A stretch of 64,000 nucleotides of DNA from positions 62,001 through 126,000 of the forward strand of contig JAPMOS010000033.1 in the NCBI GenBank assembly GCA_027972325.1, written 5' to 3'. The DNA comes from Paratrimastix pyriformis (taxonomy: Eukaryota; Preaxostyla; Paratrimastigidae). Position 1 is the first letter of the stretch; every line of letters begins with the position of its first letter. Both the position numbers and the translations under genes were made by a program. This document shows, piece by piece, positions 55,101-64,000 of the stretch. The notes beneath the pieces were generated by a model, which saw only the letters and a list, made by a program, of their open reading frames with translations, was not told where the DNA came from and made no database searches.

Positions 55101-56755
55101 GCCCCCTGCACCCTGCACCTGCCCCCTGCCCCGCATCGGAGGCTGACGGCCATCTCCCCTGGCCGGGGCTGGGGGCTGGGGGCTGGGGCATGCGGCAGAT
55201 CCACCGGAAGGACCTGCAGATCCGCGAGGAGGAGGAGCGTGTCCACGAGCTGAAGGGCAAGAACCAGTACCTGGAGAAGCACAAGTTCGTCAAGGACTAC
55301 CGCATCAAGGAGCTCAAGCTCAACATGAAGCCCCGCGACGACCAGATCCGCGACATGAAGGACACCATCGCCCTCCTCGACCAGGTCGCCCCCTCCGCCC
55401 CCCCGGCCCTCGGCCCCTCCCGGCCACCATCCCCGGAACGGCTGCTCCCGGCGACAGACTGCTGAAGAACCAGACGGCCGAGCTGGCCCAGCGGCTGGCC
55501 GCCCAGCAGGCCCACATCCGGACGGTCACCCGGCAGGCGGTCCTCATGGAGGAGCGCGCCGCACACCTCGAGCGGGCCATCGCCCAGGGCCTCGACCACT
55601 TCCAGGACCCGCCCGCTCAGGGTCAGCCCCTCGCGCCCCATCCCGCGGGGTCGGCACGGGGCATGCCGGGGACACCCGCTCACGGGTGTTGGGTGGTGGT
55701 GGTGGTGTTGGGTGCGGTGTGGCGGTGTGGTGGGCCTGTGCAGGGCTGCATGGAGCGGCTGATTGCGGACACCCAGACGACGGCCGAGGGGAGCGCCCTC
55801 GAGCAGGACGTGGCCAACGAGTACGACCGGCAGCGGCAGTTCCTCGAGGAGACCCGGGACGCCCTCAGGCGCCGCCTGCAGGAGGAGACCCGCCAGCACC
55901 AGGCCGACAAGATGCGCATCATGCAGGACAACATGAAGCTCATCCAGTCCGCCCCCGCTGCCCCCCCGCTGCCCCCGCTGCCCCCGCTGCCCCCCCGCTG
56001 CCCCCCCGCTGCCCCCCCGCTGCCCCCCCGCTGCACACAGGCATGCGCACATGCACCCCGTCATGGCACCTTCCCTCCGGGCCGGCCCGCCCCCGATCCC
56101 TCACCGCGTCTGTGGTGACCTGGGGGGCGGCGCTGCGAGCAGGCAGATCAACGAGCTGCACCGGGACATCAAGGACATCAAGCAGAAGAAGAAGGCCGGC
56201 GAGTCCCACGGCCCCCCGAAGAGGTCCGCCCCCGCCCCCACCCTGTGCACTCGCGCCCCTGCCTCTGGCGGCTGGTGCCCCGTCCATGCCTGTGGTGGCC
56301 TCGACCATGCCTGTGGTGGCGGCTGGTGCCCGGGCCACTTTGGCGGCCGCTTGGTGGCCACGGGCCTCACCCTGAGGCCTGGTGGGGTGGGGCCGGGTGG
56401 GGTGGGGTGTGGTTGGTGCAGCCGGGGCCCCGTGCCTGCCGAGGCTGCCCAGCTGATGGAGCGCCAGCGGGAGGAGATCGCCCGCCTCAGGGAGCGCATC
56501 GCCCAGCTGCAGATCGGTCCGCCAGCCAGCCCCCCAGCCAGCCCCCCCAGCCAGCCCCCCCAGCCAGCCCCCAGCCAGCCCCCAGCCAGCCCCCCAGCCA
56601 GCCCCCCAGCCAGCCCCCCAGCCAGCCCCCCAACCTCCTGCCCTTGGCTTGCCCTCTCTTGTCCTGTCCGTCTCTCGCCTCCTTCCTCTCTCGCCTCCTC
56701 CGCCCTCCGCCTTCTCTCTCTCGCCCTCCCTCTCGCCCTCTGGCCTCCGCTCTGA
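48495..56755 (+). CDS. CFAP57: Cilia- and flagella-associated protein 57
   Basis: CFAP57 (WDR65): N-terminal WD40 repeats followed by a long coiled coil; an axonemal component linked to inner-arm dynein positioning. Start ATG 48495 with intron 48556-48679 gives a short leader, then NVFTFNSLAFGFKGDVICNG, NIEDQTQSLFLGADQAAVTC and LAVSPDRRCIAIGEE. Later WD40 pieces include FVSLAFSPDSQSIVACTSSP, YIVGCESG-like and SVDLHPSGLHLLLGSQDKLR. The coiled coil matches the family closely: EVLITRSEMEEKIQ, LRVDNGRRITERRQQLDEL, DLQIREEEERVHELKGKNQY, FVKDYRIKELKLNMKPRDDQ, MERLIADTQTTAEGSALEQD, KMRIMQDNMKLIQ and QREEIARLRERIAQLQ. Donors are mostly GTCCGCC. The C-terminal end after position 56510 runs into a 12-bp Pro-rich repeat; the stop may be 56755 or 56781. 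Many introns carry large repeats. It implies a flagellated cell. Confidence 0.9.
50636..50690. repeat. (CTC)n tract in CFAP57 intron
   Basis: A poly-C run passes into CTC/CTCC units inside the intron that begins GTCCGCCCC after SVPDT. Confidence 0.88.
51080..51205. repeat. GGGGCGGCT / GGGGCGGGTT tandem region
   Basis: Imperfect 9-10-bp units of alternating ggggcggctg and ggggcgggtt, intronic in CFAP57, ending just before the exon that starts EMAEPQQEAMYSVDLH. Confidence 0.88.
51825..52105. repeat. Nested 21-bp and (GGCGGT)n repeats in CFAP57 intron
   Basis: About seven copies of a unit around tgcgcggatgggtggcggt lead without a break into GGCGGT hexamers and finally GGC trimers: three nested periods, each apparently grown from the tail of the previous one. 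Confidence 0.92.
52980..53145. repeat. (CCCCG)n / (CCCCA)n pentamer tract in CFAP57 intron
   Basis: More than thirty pentamers; the 5' two-thirds are CCCCG, the 3' third mixes CCCCG and CCCCA in a higher-order pattern. Confidence 0.95.
54655..54840. repeat. 17-bp repeat (cagacccttgcccctgt)n in CFAP57 intron
   Basis: About ten copies of a 17-bp unit, a few with an agagc insertion, within the intron before the exon TEIAELTKENDRLAKEKDR. Confidence 0.92.
56518..56640 (+). repeat. 12-bp Pro-Ala-Ser repeat at CFAP57 3' end
   Basis: Repeating gccagcccccca units. They lie after the last conserved coiled-coil residues (AQLQI) and directly follow a possible GTCCGCC donor, so they may be coding tail or intron. 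Confidence 0.8.
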
Positions 56756-56781
56756 GCTCCGGATCGCAACTGCACCATTGA

Positions 56782-57107
56782 GTTCTGATCCGAGCGTTGC
56801 TCTGAGAGCTGAGCCTTCATCCCTGCCTCTCGCGACTCGTGGGGTTCCCCGGCCCCTCGGCCCCACCTCGTCACCCCCCTCGTCACCCCCCTCCCCCCTC
56901 CCCTTCTCCCCTCCCCTCCCCCGCTCGCCTTGTGGTGGTGCGCCTCCCGCCCCAGCCGGATCGCTGCAATGGCATGTATCTCTCGGCGGGCCCCAGACTT
57001 CTGCTTCCACAGCACAGCACAGGGGTTGGGTTGGACGGCGAGGGGTTGGACGGCGAGGGGTTGGACGGCGAGGGGTTGGACGGCGAGGGGGAGGGGGGAG
57101 AGGAGGC
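56782..57107. other. Convergent 3' intergenic region
   Basis: This lies between CFAP57 and the minus-strand gene ending at 57108. It contains a 15-bp tandem repeat (ggttggacggcgagg, four copies, about 57023-57086) and pyrimidine-rich sequence. Confidence 0.5.
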
Positions 57108-57282
57108 TCAGGGGTCCAGGAAGAGGCCGAAAGCCCGGTGGATGGCGGTGCAGGCGGCCCTTGTCGGCCCCCATCTGGCGCTGCATCCGATCGGCCTGCA
57201 CAGCCGCACCGCACCCACAGGCCCACGCCCGCCGCCACCGGATGCCGATGGGACCGGCTGCTCACTGCCCCATGGGCCCACA

Positions 57283-57313
<31 letters not shown>

Positions 57314-60159
57314 CGGACCTCGGCGCGCAGGTCCTGGAGCAGGGCCGGGTCGATGGCTGCAGCCAGGGCGCCCGCCTCCAGTCCGGATGCCTCGGGGGCG
57401 GCGCTGGTGGGGGCGGCCGTGGCCTGCGGGGCGGCCGCCAGCAGTGGGCCACACACCTGGCGCAGGGAGGCCGCCGCGGCGCCCTCGAGCAGATCGGCCA
57501 TCTGATCAGGCCCCCGCCATCAATCAAGCCCCCGTGGCAATCACCATCATGCCATCAGAACCGCAGGACCCAGGGTGCGGGGCCGGTGGTGCAAGGGCGG
57601 ATGGAAGGGGGGCAGGGCCGACCTCGAAGAGGAGCGCCTCCCAGGGGCACAGCGGCTCCATCGGGGGCCGCGGGGCGGCACATTCCTGCTGCTGCTGCTG
57701 CTGCTGCGGGGCAGCCGTGGCGGCGGGTGGGCTGGCGGGCCGGGTGGGTTGCGGGGCGGGGAGCAGCGGGGCCGCCTCGGCATCCTCGCGGCAGTCCCGG
57801 AAGGCCTCCTCGTCTTCGCTCCGGGTGCTGCGCCCCGTGGGGGTCTCGGGGGCGCTGGGGGCCTCGTGGGCGCACGCGGGCCCAACGGCGCTCATGTCGG
57901 CTGCCGCTTCGGGGTTCGCCTCCGGGGCCGGAGCGAGGGCGAGGGGCGCCACGGGGGCGGGGGCGGGGGCCTGGTCCTGCTGCTGGGGGACCTCCTCGGG
58001 GGCGGCGGGGGTGAAGGCAGGGGCCTGCTGGGGCAGCTCCTGGGGGGCGGCGGCCGAGGGCGGGTTGGCCGCCTCCCCCGCGGCTGCCTGGGCGGGGCGA
58101 CCCTTTCGGCGGCCTGTCCTGACCTGGGGCGGCGCCGGGACGGCGGGGGCGGGCTGCTCGGGACCCGCGGCGGCCGGGGTGGGCCCCTCGGCTGCCACGG
58201 GGGTGGCGGTGGGCTGCTCCGGGCTGGCAGCGGGCGTCAGGGGCTGCTGCGGGGCGGATGCGGACGGGGCCTCCTGGGTCTGGGGAGCCTCCTGGGACAG
58301 GGGCGCGGCTTCCGTCGGGGTCGGGGCATCGGGGTTGGCCACAGGGGCAGACGGCGCCTGGCCGGCGGCCGGGCTGGATGGGGCGGCGGTGGGGATGGGC
58401 TGGATGGGGCGGCGGTGGGGATGGGCCGGCCGTTTGGGCCGCGGGGGCGGCGGGGCGGCTGGGGGCCGTGGGCTGGGCGGTCAGGGCGACGAGCCCCTCG
58501 GCGGCCAGAGTCTCGGGCCCCAGGCCCGCGGGGCCCAGCATGGCCGTGCTCACCGTCAAGAGCTGTTGGCCCCAGGAGCGCGGGCGGGGAAGGGGATGAG
58601 CCGGGGCGAGGGCCGTCGAGGACTTGGGGGATGGGGATGGGTATGCTGAGGCAGGGACTGGGGAAGGCGGATCCGGGGATGCCGGCCTTGCGGAGGGCCG
58701 CGAGGACGAGCTCGGCCAGGCCCTGGGCGCAGAGGCCCTGCAGGGCGGCGCTACTGGCGCGGATGGCCTCGACCAATCCCTCAGCCCGCCGCTCGGAGAG
58801 GCCCTTCGTCGCTGCAGCTGGGGCCGCGGGGGCAGCCGCGGGTGTGGGGGCGGACGATGAGGGGGCGGGGCTCGGCTCCCAGTCGTCGTCGTCCTCCCAG
58901 CCCTCGGCGGCCCGGGGCGGGGCGGCCGGGTCGGATTCCGGCCTGGCGAGGATCTCGTGCAGGGCTGCAGACCCATCCCATCCCATTCCGATCCCCGACC
59001 CCAATTGAGCACATTCCTCATCCCGCGACCCGCCCCCGGGGGGAGGGAGGGGAGGGGGGGGGGAACGGACCGGCCGTGTACCTGGCCACGACCCCGTCGT
59101 AGGCTGCCCGGGTGGGTGCGGTGGCAGCGAGGGCGTCCAGGGGGCGGGGCGGGCCCTGGTCGGACAGCGGGGCCTCGGGGGCCGAGTCACCCGACGGGGC
59201 GGCCTCGTCGGCCTCGGCCGGGCGGCCCGACGCGCCCACCGTTAGCCGGCCCAACAGAGCTGCGTGCGCACGCCCAGGTCAGTTCGCACCATCGCGCCCC
59301 GTCGGGGGGGACAGGAGGGACGGGAGGGAGGAGGGAGAGGAGGGAGGGGAGGGAGGAGGGAGAGGAGGGAGGGGAGGGAGGGGCAGGGAGGACAGAGCAG
59401 CGGGGCCAGGCGGACCGAGGAAGGCCACCACCGTGGGGCGGGGGATGGCGCTGACGTCGGGGGGCAGGGCGGGGCGGGAGGCTTTAGCACGGGGGCCGAA
59501 GTCACACCGATCGGCCAGCCTGGCCAGCTCGGCAGCCAGCTGGGGGCCCCCGCCCTCGGCCAGCAGCCCCTCCAGGGCCCCGGCCAGGGCCTCGTCCCGG
59601 CTGCGGGTCAGGTGCCCCGCAACGTTCAGCCTCCGTTGGCCGTCCTTGGTCTGTGATCGATACATCCGACAGAGAGATGCGTGAAACTCTCGACATTCGT
59701 GGCGCAGACCAGGGCATTGAAAGTGGTCTCGCCCACGAACTGCATGGCTGAGGTGGCCGTCTTCGAAACATCCTTCACGAAATCGGAGACGTCTTGGAGA
59801 GTCGTCGAAGCCACAACTTCCTTAATGTTGCGCATTGTTGACCACAGGGCGCTCGTCAGTGCGCTCGGAGCGGCTGTGGTCATGGAAGGGTCGGGCGATG
59901 GTCGGGTGGTGCCGGCATCATCTTTCTCTGGGAGTAACCTCTTTATAAAGTATGTGCGGAAAGTGATCGACAGACTGGACTCGTCGTGGGGTAAGCGTGC
60001 AGCCAGAGAGCGAAGCTCAGCGTTCGGGTTGGGAGGAGGCGGTTGGGCGAGTGTTGTTTGAACTAAGAAAGCAAAAGCAAACCACATATCAAGAAGAGCA
60101 TCAGAACAGGGCGGACCTTTCTTCACAACGCCCCCAAGCCACGAGCCCCAACCTGACAT
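57108..60159 (-). CDS. Possible FAM114-like protein with GW-rich N-terminus
   Basis: Minus-strand gene with ATG at 60159 (MSGWGSWLGGVVKK). Intron 1 is 60116-60063 (GTCCGCC...TTAG). Exon 2 encodes a helical segment, including WSTMRNIKEVVASTTLQDVS and DFVKDVSKTATSAMQFVGE. Intron 2, 44 bp (GTCGAG...CACAG), then joins ATN to TKDGQRRLNVAGHL. Later exons give EGLLAEGGGPQLAAELARL, WEDDDDWEPSPAP, RRAEGLVEAIRASSAALQGL and a long Pro/Ala/Glu-rich stretch with a Gln run. The last recognisable piece is LLQDLRAE plus ADRMQRQMGADKG, and a neighbouring frame closes with AIHRAFGLFLDP at 57108. The GW start, the amphipathic helices and the acidic WEDDDDWE stretch recall FAM114/Noxp20 proteins, but the resemblance is weak. 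The gene is divergent from the protease by 52 bp. Confidence 0.45.
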
Positions 60160-60211
60160 CAATCTCAATTCCCCGACGGGGGATTTAGCTCTTCTGTGGA
60201 AGACGGCAGCG
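60160..60211. promoter_or_regulatory. 52-bp bidirectional promoter
   Basis: This gap separates the ATG at 60159 (minus) from the ATG at 60212 (plus). The sequence is of moderate GC with no obvious TATA element. The two 5' leaders must be tiny or must overlap the opposite gene. Confidence 0.6.
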
Positions 60212-61496
60212 ATGCAGCACCTGATGATGCTCAGAATTTTGTTTCTCTTTCTTTCTTCCGTCATCGGTCTGATAATTATCTTCCGTGTTGGATAATTTTT
60301 ATCTTCACCAAGCTTCGCAGTTGAATTTCACACTGATAAAAGGGCCCCTCCAAAATTCTGGAGCTTCCCCGTGGTTCATCACAGTTCCAATAGGATCGGA
60401 CTTACAAAACCTTAAGGTGTCACTCGACACGGGGAGCAATTTCATTTGGGTCACCTCGACCCAATGTTCCAATACCTCTTGCCAACACTATGGGGCAGGC
60501 CGGTTCAATCCTGACACCTCAAAAAGCTTCCAATGGATCAACAAAGCTCCCAAAGTTGTAGACTTTGGGCCATGGGGCATTATGAAAGTCGATGTTGGCC
60601 GGGACGACTGGGGTCTTGCCGACGGGTTGCGGTTCTACCTGGCCATGGATTACAACGGCCCACAGTTCGAACAGATCGATTGGGATGGGGGCATCGGGAT
60701 CCCCTCGAGCACCGTCGATGCTCACAAGGACACCTCCTTCCTGGTGGGTGACCTCATCAGGCAGGGCCTCCTCGCCCCCGGGGCTGCCTTCCTCTCCGTG
60801 TGGACCGATCCCGCGGCACGGGTCGGCACGGCAGTCCTGGGGAGCATCGAAGAGTCACTTTTGGAACCCGAGTCAGCCGTGTACATTCCCTTCGCGCCCT
60901 ATGCTCCCTTCCGATACGCCTGGACGGGCGCCCTGGACAGGGTCGAGGTGGGCGGCCTCACGGTGGCCAAGGGGGACGGCCTGCTGCTGTGCCTGGACAC
61001 GGGATCCTCCACGATCAAGGGCGACGAGGACATTATCGGGGCCGTGCTGGCCCAGCTGGCGGGGGCCGGGGGCCGGGGTCCCAGTGTGGACTTCTTCGCA
61101 GGCCGGGACGCGCTCGGCCGGCCGGGCCACCTGCGCCTCGAGGCGTCCCTATACAACCTTACCATCGAGGCGGGCCCCCAGGCGGGGCTTGTCCGGCCCC
61201 AGTTCGACCCGCTGCCCATGCCGGGGCTGCTGATCGCCGGGACGGTGCTGCTCGACCAGGTCCTCACGGTCTTCGACTACCGGCCCGTCCGGGGCGCCGC
61301 CGACCCGGGCGACGTGGAGGCCGCCGGGGTGTGGCTCTTCAACAAACCTGGGGGCCCTCGCGTCATCGTGACCACCGAGACCGCTCCGGCGAGCCGCCCC
61401 TCCGCCCCTCCCCATCCCACCCCTCTCCCTCCATTCCCATGGAGACGCCCCCCCGGCCAGTTGCTCAGCCCCCCGCTCCACCCCAGCGGCGGCTGA
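60212..61496 (+). CDS. Secreted pepsin-like aspartic protease
   Basis: Two exons, 60212-60266 and 60313-61496, give 412 residues. The N-terminus MQHLMMLRILFLFLSSVIAS is a clear signal peptide, and the 46-bp intron (GTCTGA...CCAAG) falls inside its cleavage region. The two catalytic motifs of the A1 pepsin fold are present: LDTGSNFIW with Asp57 and LDTGSSTIKG with Asp247. Supporting features are FITVPIGSDLQNLKVSLDTG, CSNTSCQHYGAGRFNPDTSK with the usual Cys pair, and IAGTVLLDQVLTVFDY near the C-terminus, matching the family's GDVFLRxxYxVFD region. There is no obvious long propeptide: only about 30 residues separate signal peptide and first strand, so the enzyme may need little activation. The last 35 residues are Pro-rich. 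It probably acts in a lysosome or phagosome, or outside the cell. Confidence 0.93.
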
Positions 61497-61769
61497 TAGA
61501 GTCCTGAGAGTCTTCAAGCGAGAGCCCGCCATGAACATACTCCTGTGATCCGTACATGTGGACGTACCAGAGGAGAGGACGAGTCGGAAAGCGGGGGCAT
61601 TTAACAGAATAGAAATGGGGTGGGCGGATCCCACCCAGCAAGGCAAAATAGCGAAGAACAGGATAGAAAAACAAAATCGAACGCACCAACACGCGGCACT
61701 TGGAAGAAAACAGACAAGATCCGACGGTCGAGGTGGCGATAGACCACAGACGACCAGTAAGTAATAAAC
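61497..61769. other. Convergent 3' intergenic region
   Basis: AT-richer gap between the protease and CCCH gene stop codons. It contains an AATAAA-like motif on each strand close to 61760. No gene is seen. Confidence 0.45.
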
Positions 61770-62772
61770 TTATTCGGTACATGCGAGCGGGGTCTGGTGG
61801 TGGTGGATGATGTGGGTCGGTGCGACCTGTGTAACCTCGGCCAAAACGTCACAGTCCACGCTGGGGGTGCCCAGAGGGTCCCGCCTGCCCACTTGGCCAC
61901 TGACAAGGAGGCAGTCCTTCTCCAAACAATGGTCCACCGCAGGTACGACTGGGCCTCCACATCCGATCGCATCCACCGGAGAATGACAGAGGAACGGACT
62001 CGGAGCAGCCTCGAGAACCAATGGCTCGACGGCAGAAGACAGCATCCCGGGATCCGAGGGGGTCGGGCTGGAGAAGCGCTCGAAGATGGGCAGCCGACCC
62101 CCGGGCGTAAGGGCCGAGGCGGCCGTGGTGACTAAGCTGGAAAGCGCAACAACCTGGGCCTCTTCGGGTTGTGGAGCAGCGTGCTGGAAACGGCAACGCT
62201 AACCAGGGCGTGTGGAGCAAGGAGAGGGGAAACAGACCGTTCCATAGTAGCAGACCATCTCAGGGGAATGAAAGCTGTGACACGGCCGAGTTCGGTAGCA
62301 GGGATGCCGAGGACCAGTCGCGATGAGATCGTCCAACCCGTGCGCGAACTCGCATTTCTAAACCGGGAAATGTGGTGAGAACGCAGAGTAACGGGCAACA
62401 GACATCGCCGTACTCGCAATGCCCGAGTTCCATGTAATTCCGGCAAAGCTCCGTCTTGTACAAGGTTCGCCGTTTCGGCTCGCCTGTTTTGGTGAGAGGC
62501 AATGACGCCGACCGAGACATTTGACGCACACATGGAGGCGAAGCACTGCCAGCAAGGTGATGTGAGTGACATTGTTGAATCGTCCCATTTGAGGCCGGCG
62601 AGGCTGGCGCGAGGATCGAGAGAGTAGCCTTTGCCTCTGAAAAATGATTTTCAGGATTCTGACCACTCGCAAGAGGGGGAAAAACGTGTTGGCTCGCAAG
62701 AAAGCTGATCGGCGGTTGAGATCGGATAGGAGCTGTGACTGGCGATCGTTTGGTTGTGGTATTGCGTGGCAT
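61770..62772 (-). CDS. Tristetraprolin/TIS11-like tandem CCCH zinc-finger protein
   Basis: Three exons, 62772-62404, 62357-62238 and 62198-61770, give 305 residues; the introns are 46 and 39 bp, both with GTCTGTT donors. The tandem finger reads YKTELCRNYMELGHCEYGDK then CEFAHG, and after the linker RHPCYRTRPC then HSFHSPEMVCYYGTRCRFQH. The YKTEL lead-in and RHP linker are the signature of TIS11/TTP proteins, which bind AU-rich elements in mRNA 3' UTRs and promote decay. Both finger cores are assembled across splice junctions. Finger 1 is C-x8-C-x5-C-x3-H; finger 2 is C-x9-C-x5-C-x3-H, one residue longer than usual. The flanks are Ser/Pro-rich (RSASLPLTKTG resembles a 14-3-3-type site), as in regulated family members. 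Confidence 0.92.
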
Positions 62773-63206
62773 GTGCTCTCACTGTCGACAGTAGATCCGT
62801 GCGGTATTCTGTAGACATGAGCGTTTCCGTTCCGTTCGATACAACCATGTCAAGAGGAGTGCCCCAGGTGTCATGTTCTCAGCTGGTGCCTGGTGGGAAT
62901 GGAGAACATCTGGTCGAAGATTATTCTTCGTCCCATCAACGGTTTCGTGACATCCCAGTTTTTCGGGCCGGTTCTTTGATTCCCTTTCTTTTCGCAATTT
63001 TTCCCTCCTTCCTCCACCTCCTTCTCTTCGTTCTTCTCCGTCAATTGCCCCATCGACCCCGGCCGGGCCAACACGTTTTTCTCCATGTTGAAGACCCGCG
63101 ATTATCATTCTTTTGATGCAAATAAATTTGATCCCTCATGAGAATGCACAAAGAAGATGCAGCCATACATCGGCTGATCGATGAAGAGAAGACAAAAAGC
63201 ACCACG
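62773..63206. other. AT-rich intergenic region between CCCH and kinase genes
   Basis: This is the promoter and 5' region of the CCCH gene and the 3' UTR of the kinase gene. It contains a long pyrimidine-rich stretch (63000-63060) and an AATAAA-like element on the plus strand. No gene is recognised. Confidence 0.5.
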
Positions 63207-64000
63207 CTATAAGGAAGCGTTGGGGTGATGGAAAGAAAGACGCGACAACAGAGAAGTCTCCTCCCCTTCCGGCGGGCCCTCTTCGTTGGGGGCATCAACA
63301 AAGACCGCGCTTGCACTTCCGGGCGGGGGAGCCTGTGGGGCGGAATGGGCTCCGATGATGAGCGATGACACCACCGTTGCGTTCGTCCCGTCGTTGGGCG
63401 GCGAAACGGCGAAGTGGTCCGACCGAATGGGGGGTGGGAGAGGCTGGGAGGCAGGCCCGCCGGATGGCTGCTGGGGCTGTAATGGGGGGTGGTGGTCGGC
63501 GTAGTTGAGGTTGAAGAGGGGATCGTTCACCAGCTGGGCCACCGATGGTCGGGCTTGGGGGTCCACTGCGAGGCACCGGTGGACGAGGGCATCCTGGATG
63601 GAGAGAAAGCAATTAGACTGCGAGTCCGCACGCGTGGAGTCGGGGGGGGGGGGGGGGGGGGGGGGGGCAGACGGACCAGTTCCTGGGTGATCGCATCGAA
63701 GATGAGCGACCCCTTGGCCTTGTATGTGCTGAAATCGAGATCATCGGATGAACACTCCTTCCAAGGATAGCCGTGCCAAATCATGGCCACCAACATCACT
63801 CCCAATGCCCAGGTGTCAGCTTTCAAGGGGACAATGGGCCGCTGCAAGCCGAAGACTTCAGGCGCCAAAAGGTGTGGCGACCCGCGACTCTCGCAAAGTA
63901 GAGAGCCAGTCGATGGCAGCGAGAAACAGTAATCAATCAAAGCCAGGCTCACAGTCGGAAAAGTACCTTTGTACAGAATGTTTTCAAGCTTGAGGTCGAG
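63207..64000 (-). CDS. Protein kinase, C-terminal part; 5' end outside window
   Basis: A minus-strand kinase enters at the right edge. It begins in the catalytic loop (LDLKLENILYKG), followed by ALIDYCFSLP where DFG is expected, then GSPHLLAPEV (activation-segment APE motif), then LKADTWALGVMLVAMIWHGY and PWKE (subdomains IX-X). Intron 63676-63604 (GTCCGTCTG...CATCCAG) holds a poly-G run; after it come CLAVDPQARPSVAQLVNDPL (subdomain XI Arg) and a Pro/Ser-rich tail ending SFHHPNASL at 63207. The D-Y-C form keeps the metal-binding Asp but changes Phe-Gly. This fits an active CAMK/NEK-like Ser/Thr kinase with an unusual activation loop, but the N-lobe is not visible. Confidence 0.85.
63641..63667. 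repeat. Poly-G run in kinase intron
   Basis: About 25 G residues (poly-C on the coding strand) fill the 5' half of a 73-bp intron. Confidence 0.9.

Noticed and set aside
59640-59690. A 20-bp intron (GTCGGA...CACAG) in the FAM114-like gene
   Set aside because: A donor 24 bp upstream (GTCGAG) gives a 44-bp intron in phase, matching the 39-60 bp size of other small introns.
62754-63116. Plus-strand protein with hydrophobic C-terminus upstream of the CCCH gene
   Set aside because: The hydrophobic run comes from pyrimidine-rich intergenic DNA; there is no ATG context or similarity.

Overview
This window is nuclear DNA of a very GC-rich unicellular eukaryote. The genes are split by many short introns, and no rRNA, tRNA, CRISPR array or bacterial-style operon is visible. 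Firmly recognised host genes are two subunits of the SF3b splicing complex (SF3B3 and PHF5A), a DHX29/DHX57-type RNA helicase, the ciliary protein CFAP57, a Furry/MOR2/Tao3 scaffold, a tristetraprolin-like CCCH protein, a pepsin-like protease and a protein kinase. CFAP57 points to a flagellated cell. I cannot place the organism from sequence alone; a free-living flagellate is an inference.

Layout, left to right: Furry-like (minus, runs off the left edge) head-to-head with a kelch protein (plus); a kinase-fold gene with a degenerate HxDxRxxN/IDYE signature (minus); a microsatellite-rich stretch holding a LINE endonuclease relic (minus); a BRCT protein (minus) head-to-head with the DHX29/57-like helicase (plus); a 5'-truncated LINE (plus) immediately after it; SF3B3 (plus); a repeat-rich kilobase; an EF-hand protein (minus); an F-box/LRR protein (minus) head-to-head with a very large proline-rich protein (plus); a predicted myristoylated EF-hand protein, PHF5A and CFAP57 (all plus); a possible FAM114-like protein (minus) only 52 bp from a secreted aspartic protease (plus); a TIS11-like CCCH protein (minus); and a protein kinase (minus) cut by the right edge.

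Three genome-wide traits stand out. First, introns almost always begin GTC, usually GTCCG or GTCTG, instead of GTA/GTR; the rule holds in more than thirty introns whose ends are fixed by conserved protein sequence. Second, genes often sit as divergent pairs separated by about 50-120 bp, with AT-richer DNA at the shared 5' ends and extremely GC-rich bodies. Third, introns are loaded with homopolymers, micro- and minisatellites of any unit length, whereas repeats inside coding sequence have units divisible by three.

Functionally the window mixes RNA processing (SF3B3, PHF5A, helicase, CCCH protein), flagellar structure (CFAP57), morphogenesis signalling (Furry-like), calcium sensing (two EF-hand proteins) and secretion (protease). 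SF3B3 shows apparent one-base frame changes inside otherwise highly conserved sequence; assembly indels are the simplest explanation. Intron boundaries given here come from reading frame and protein similarity, not transcripts.
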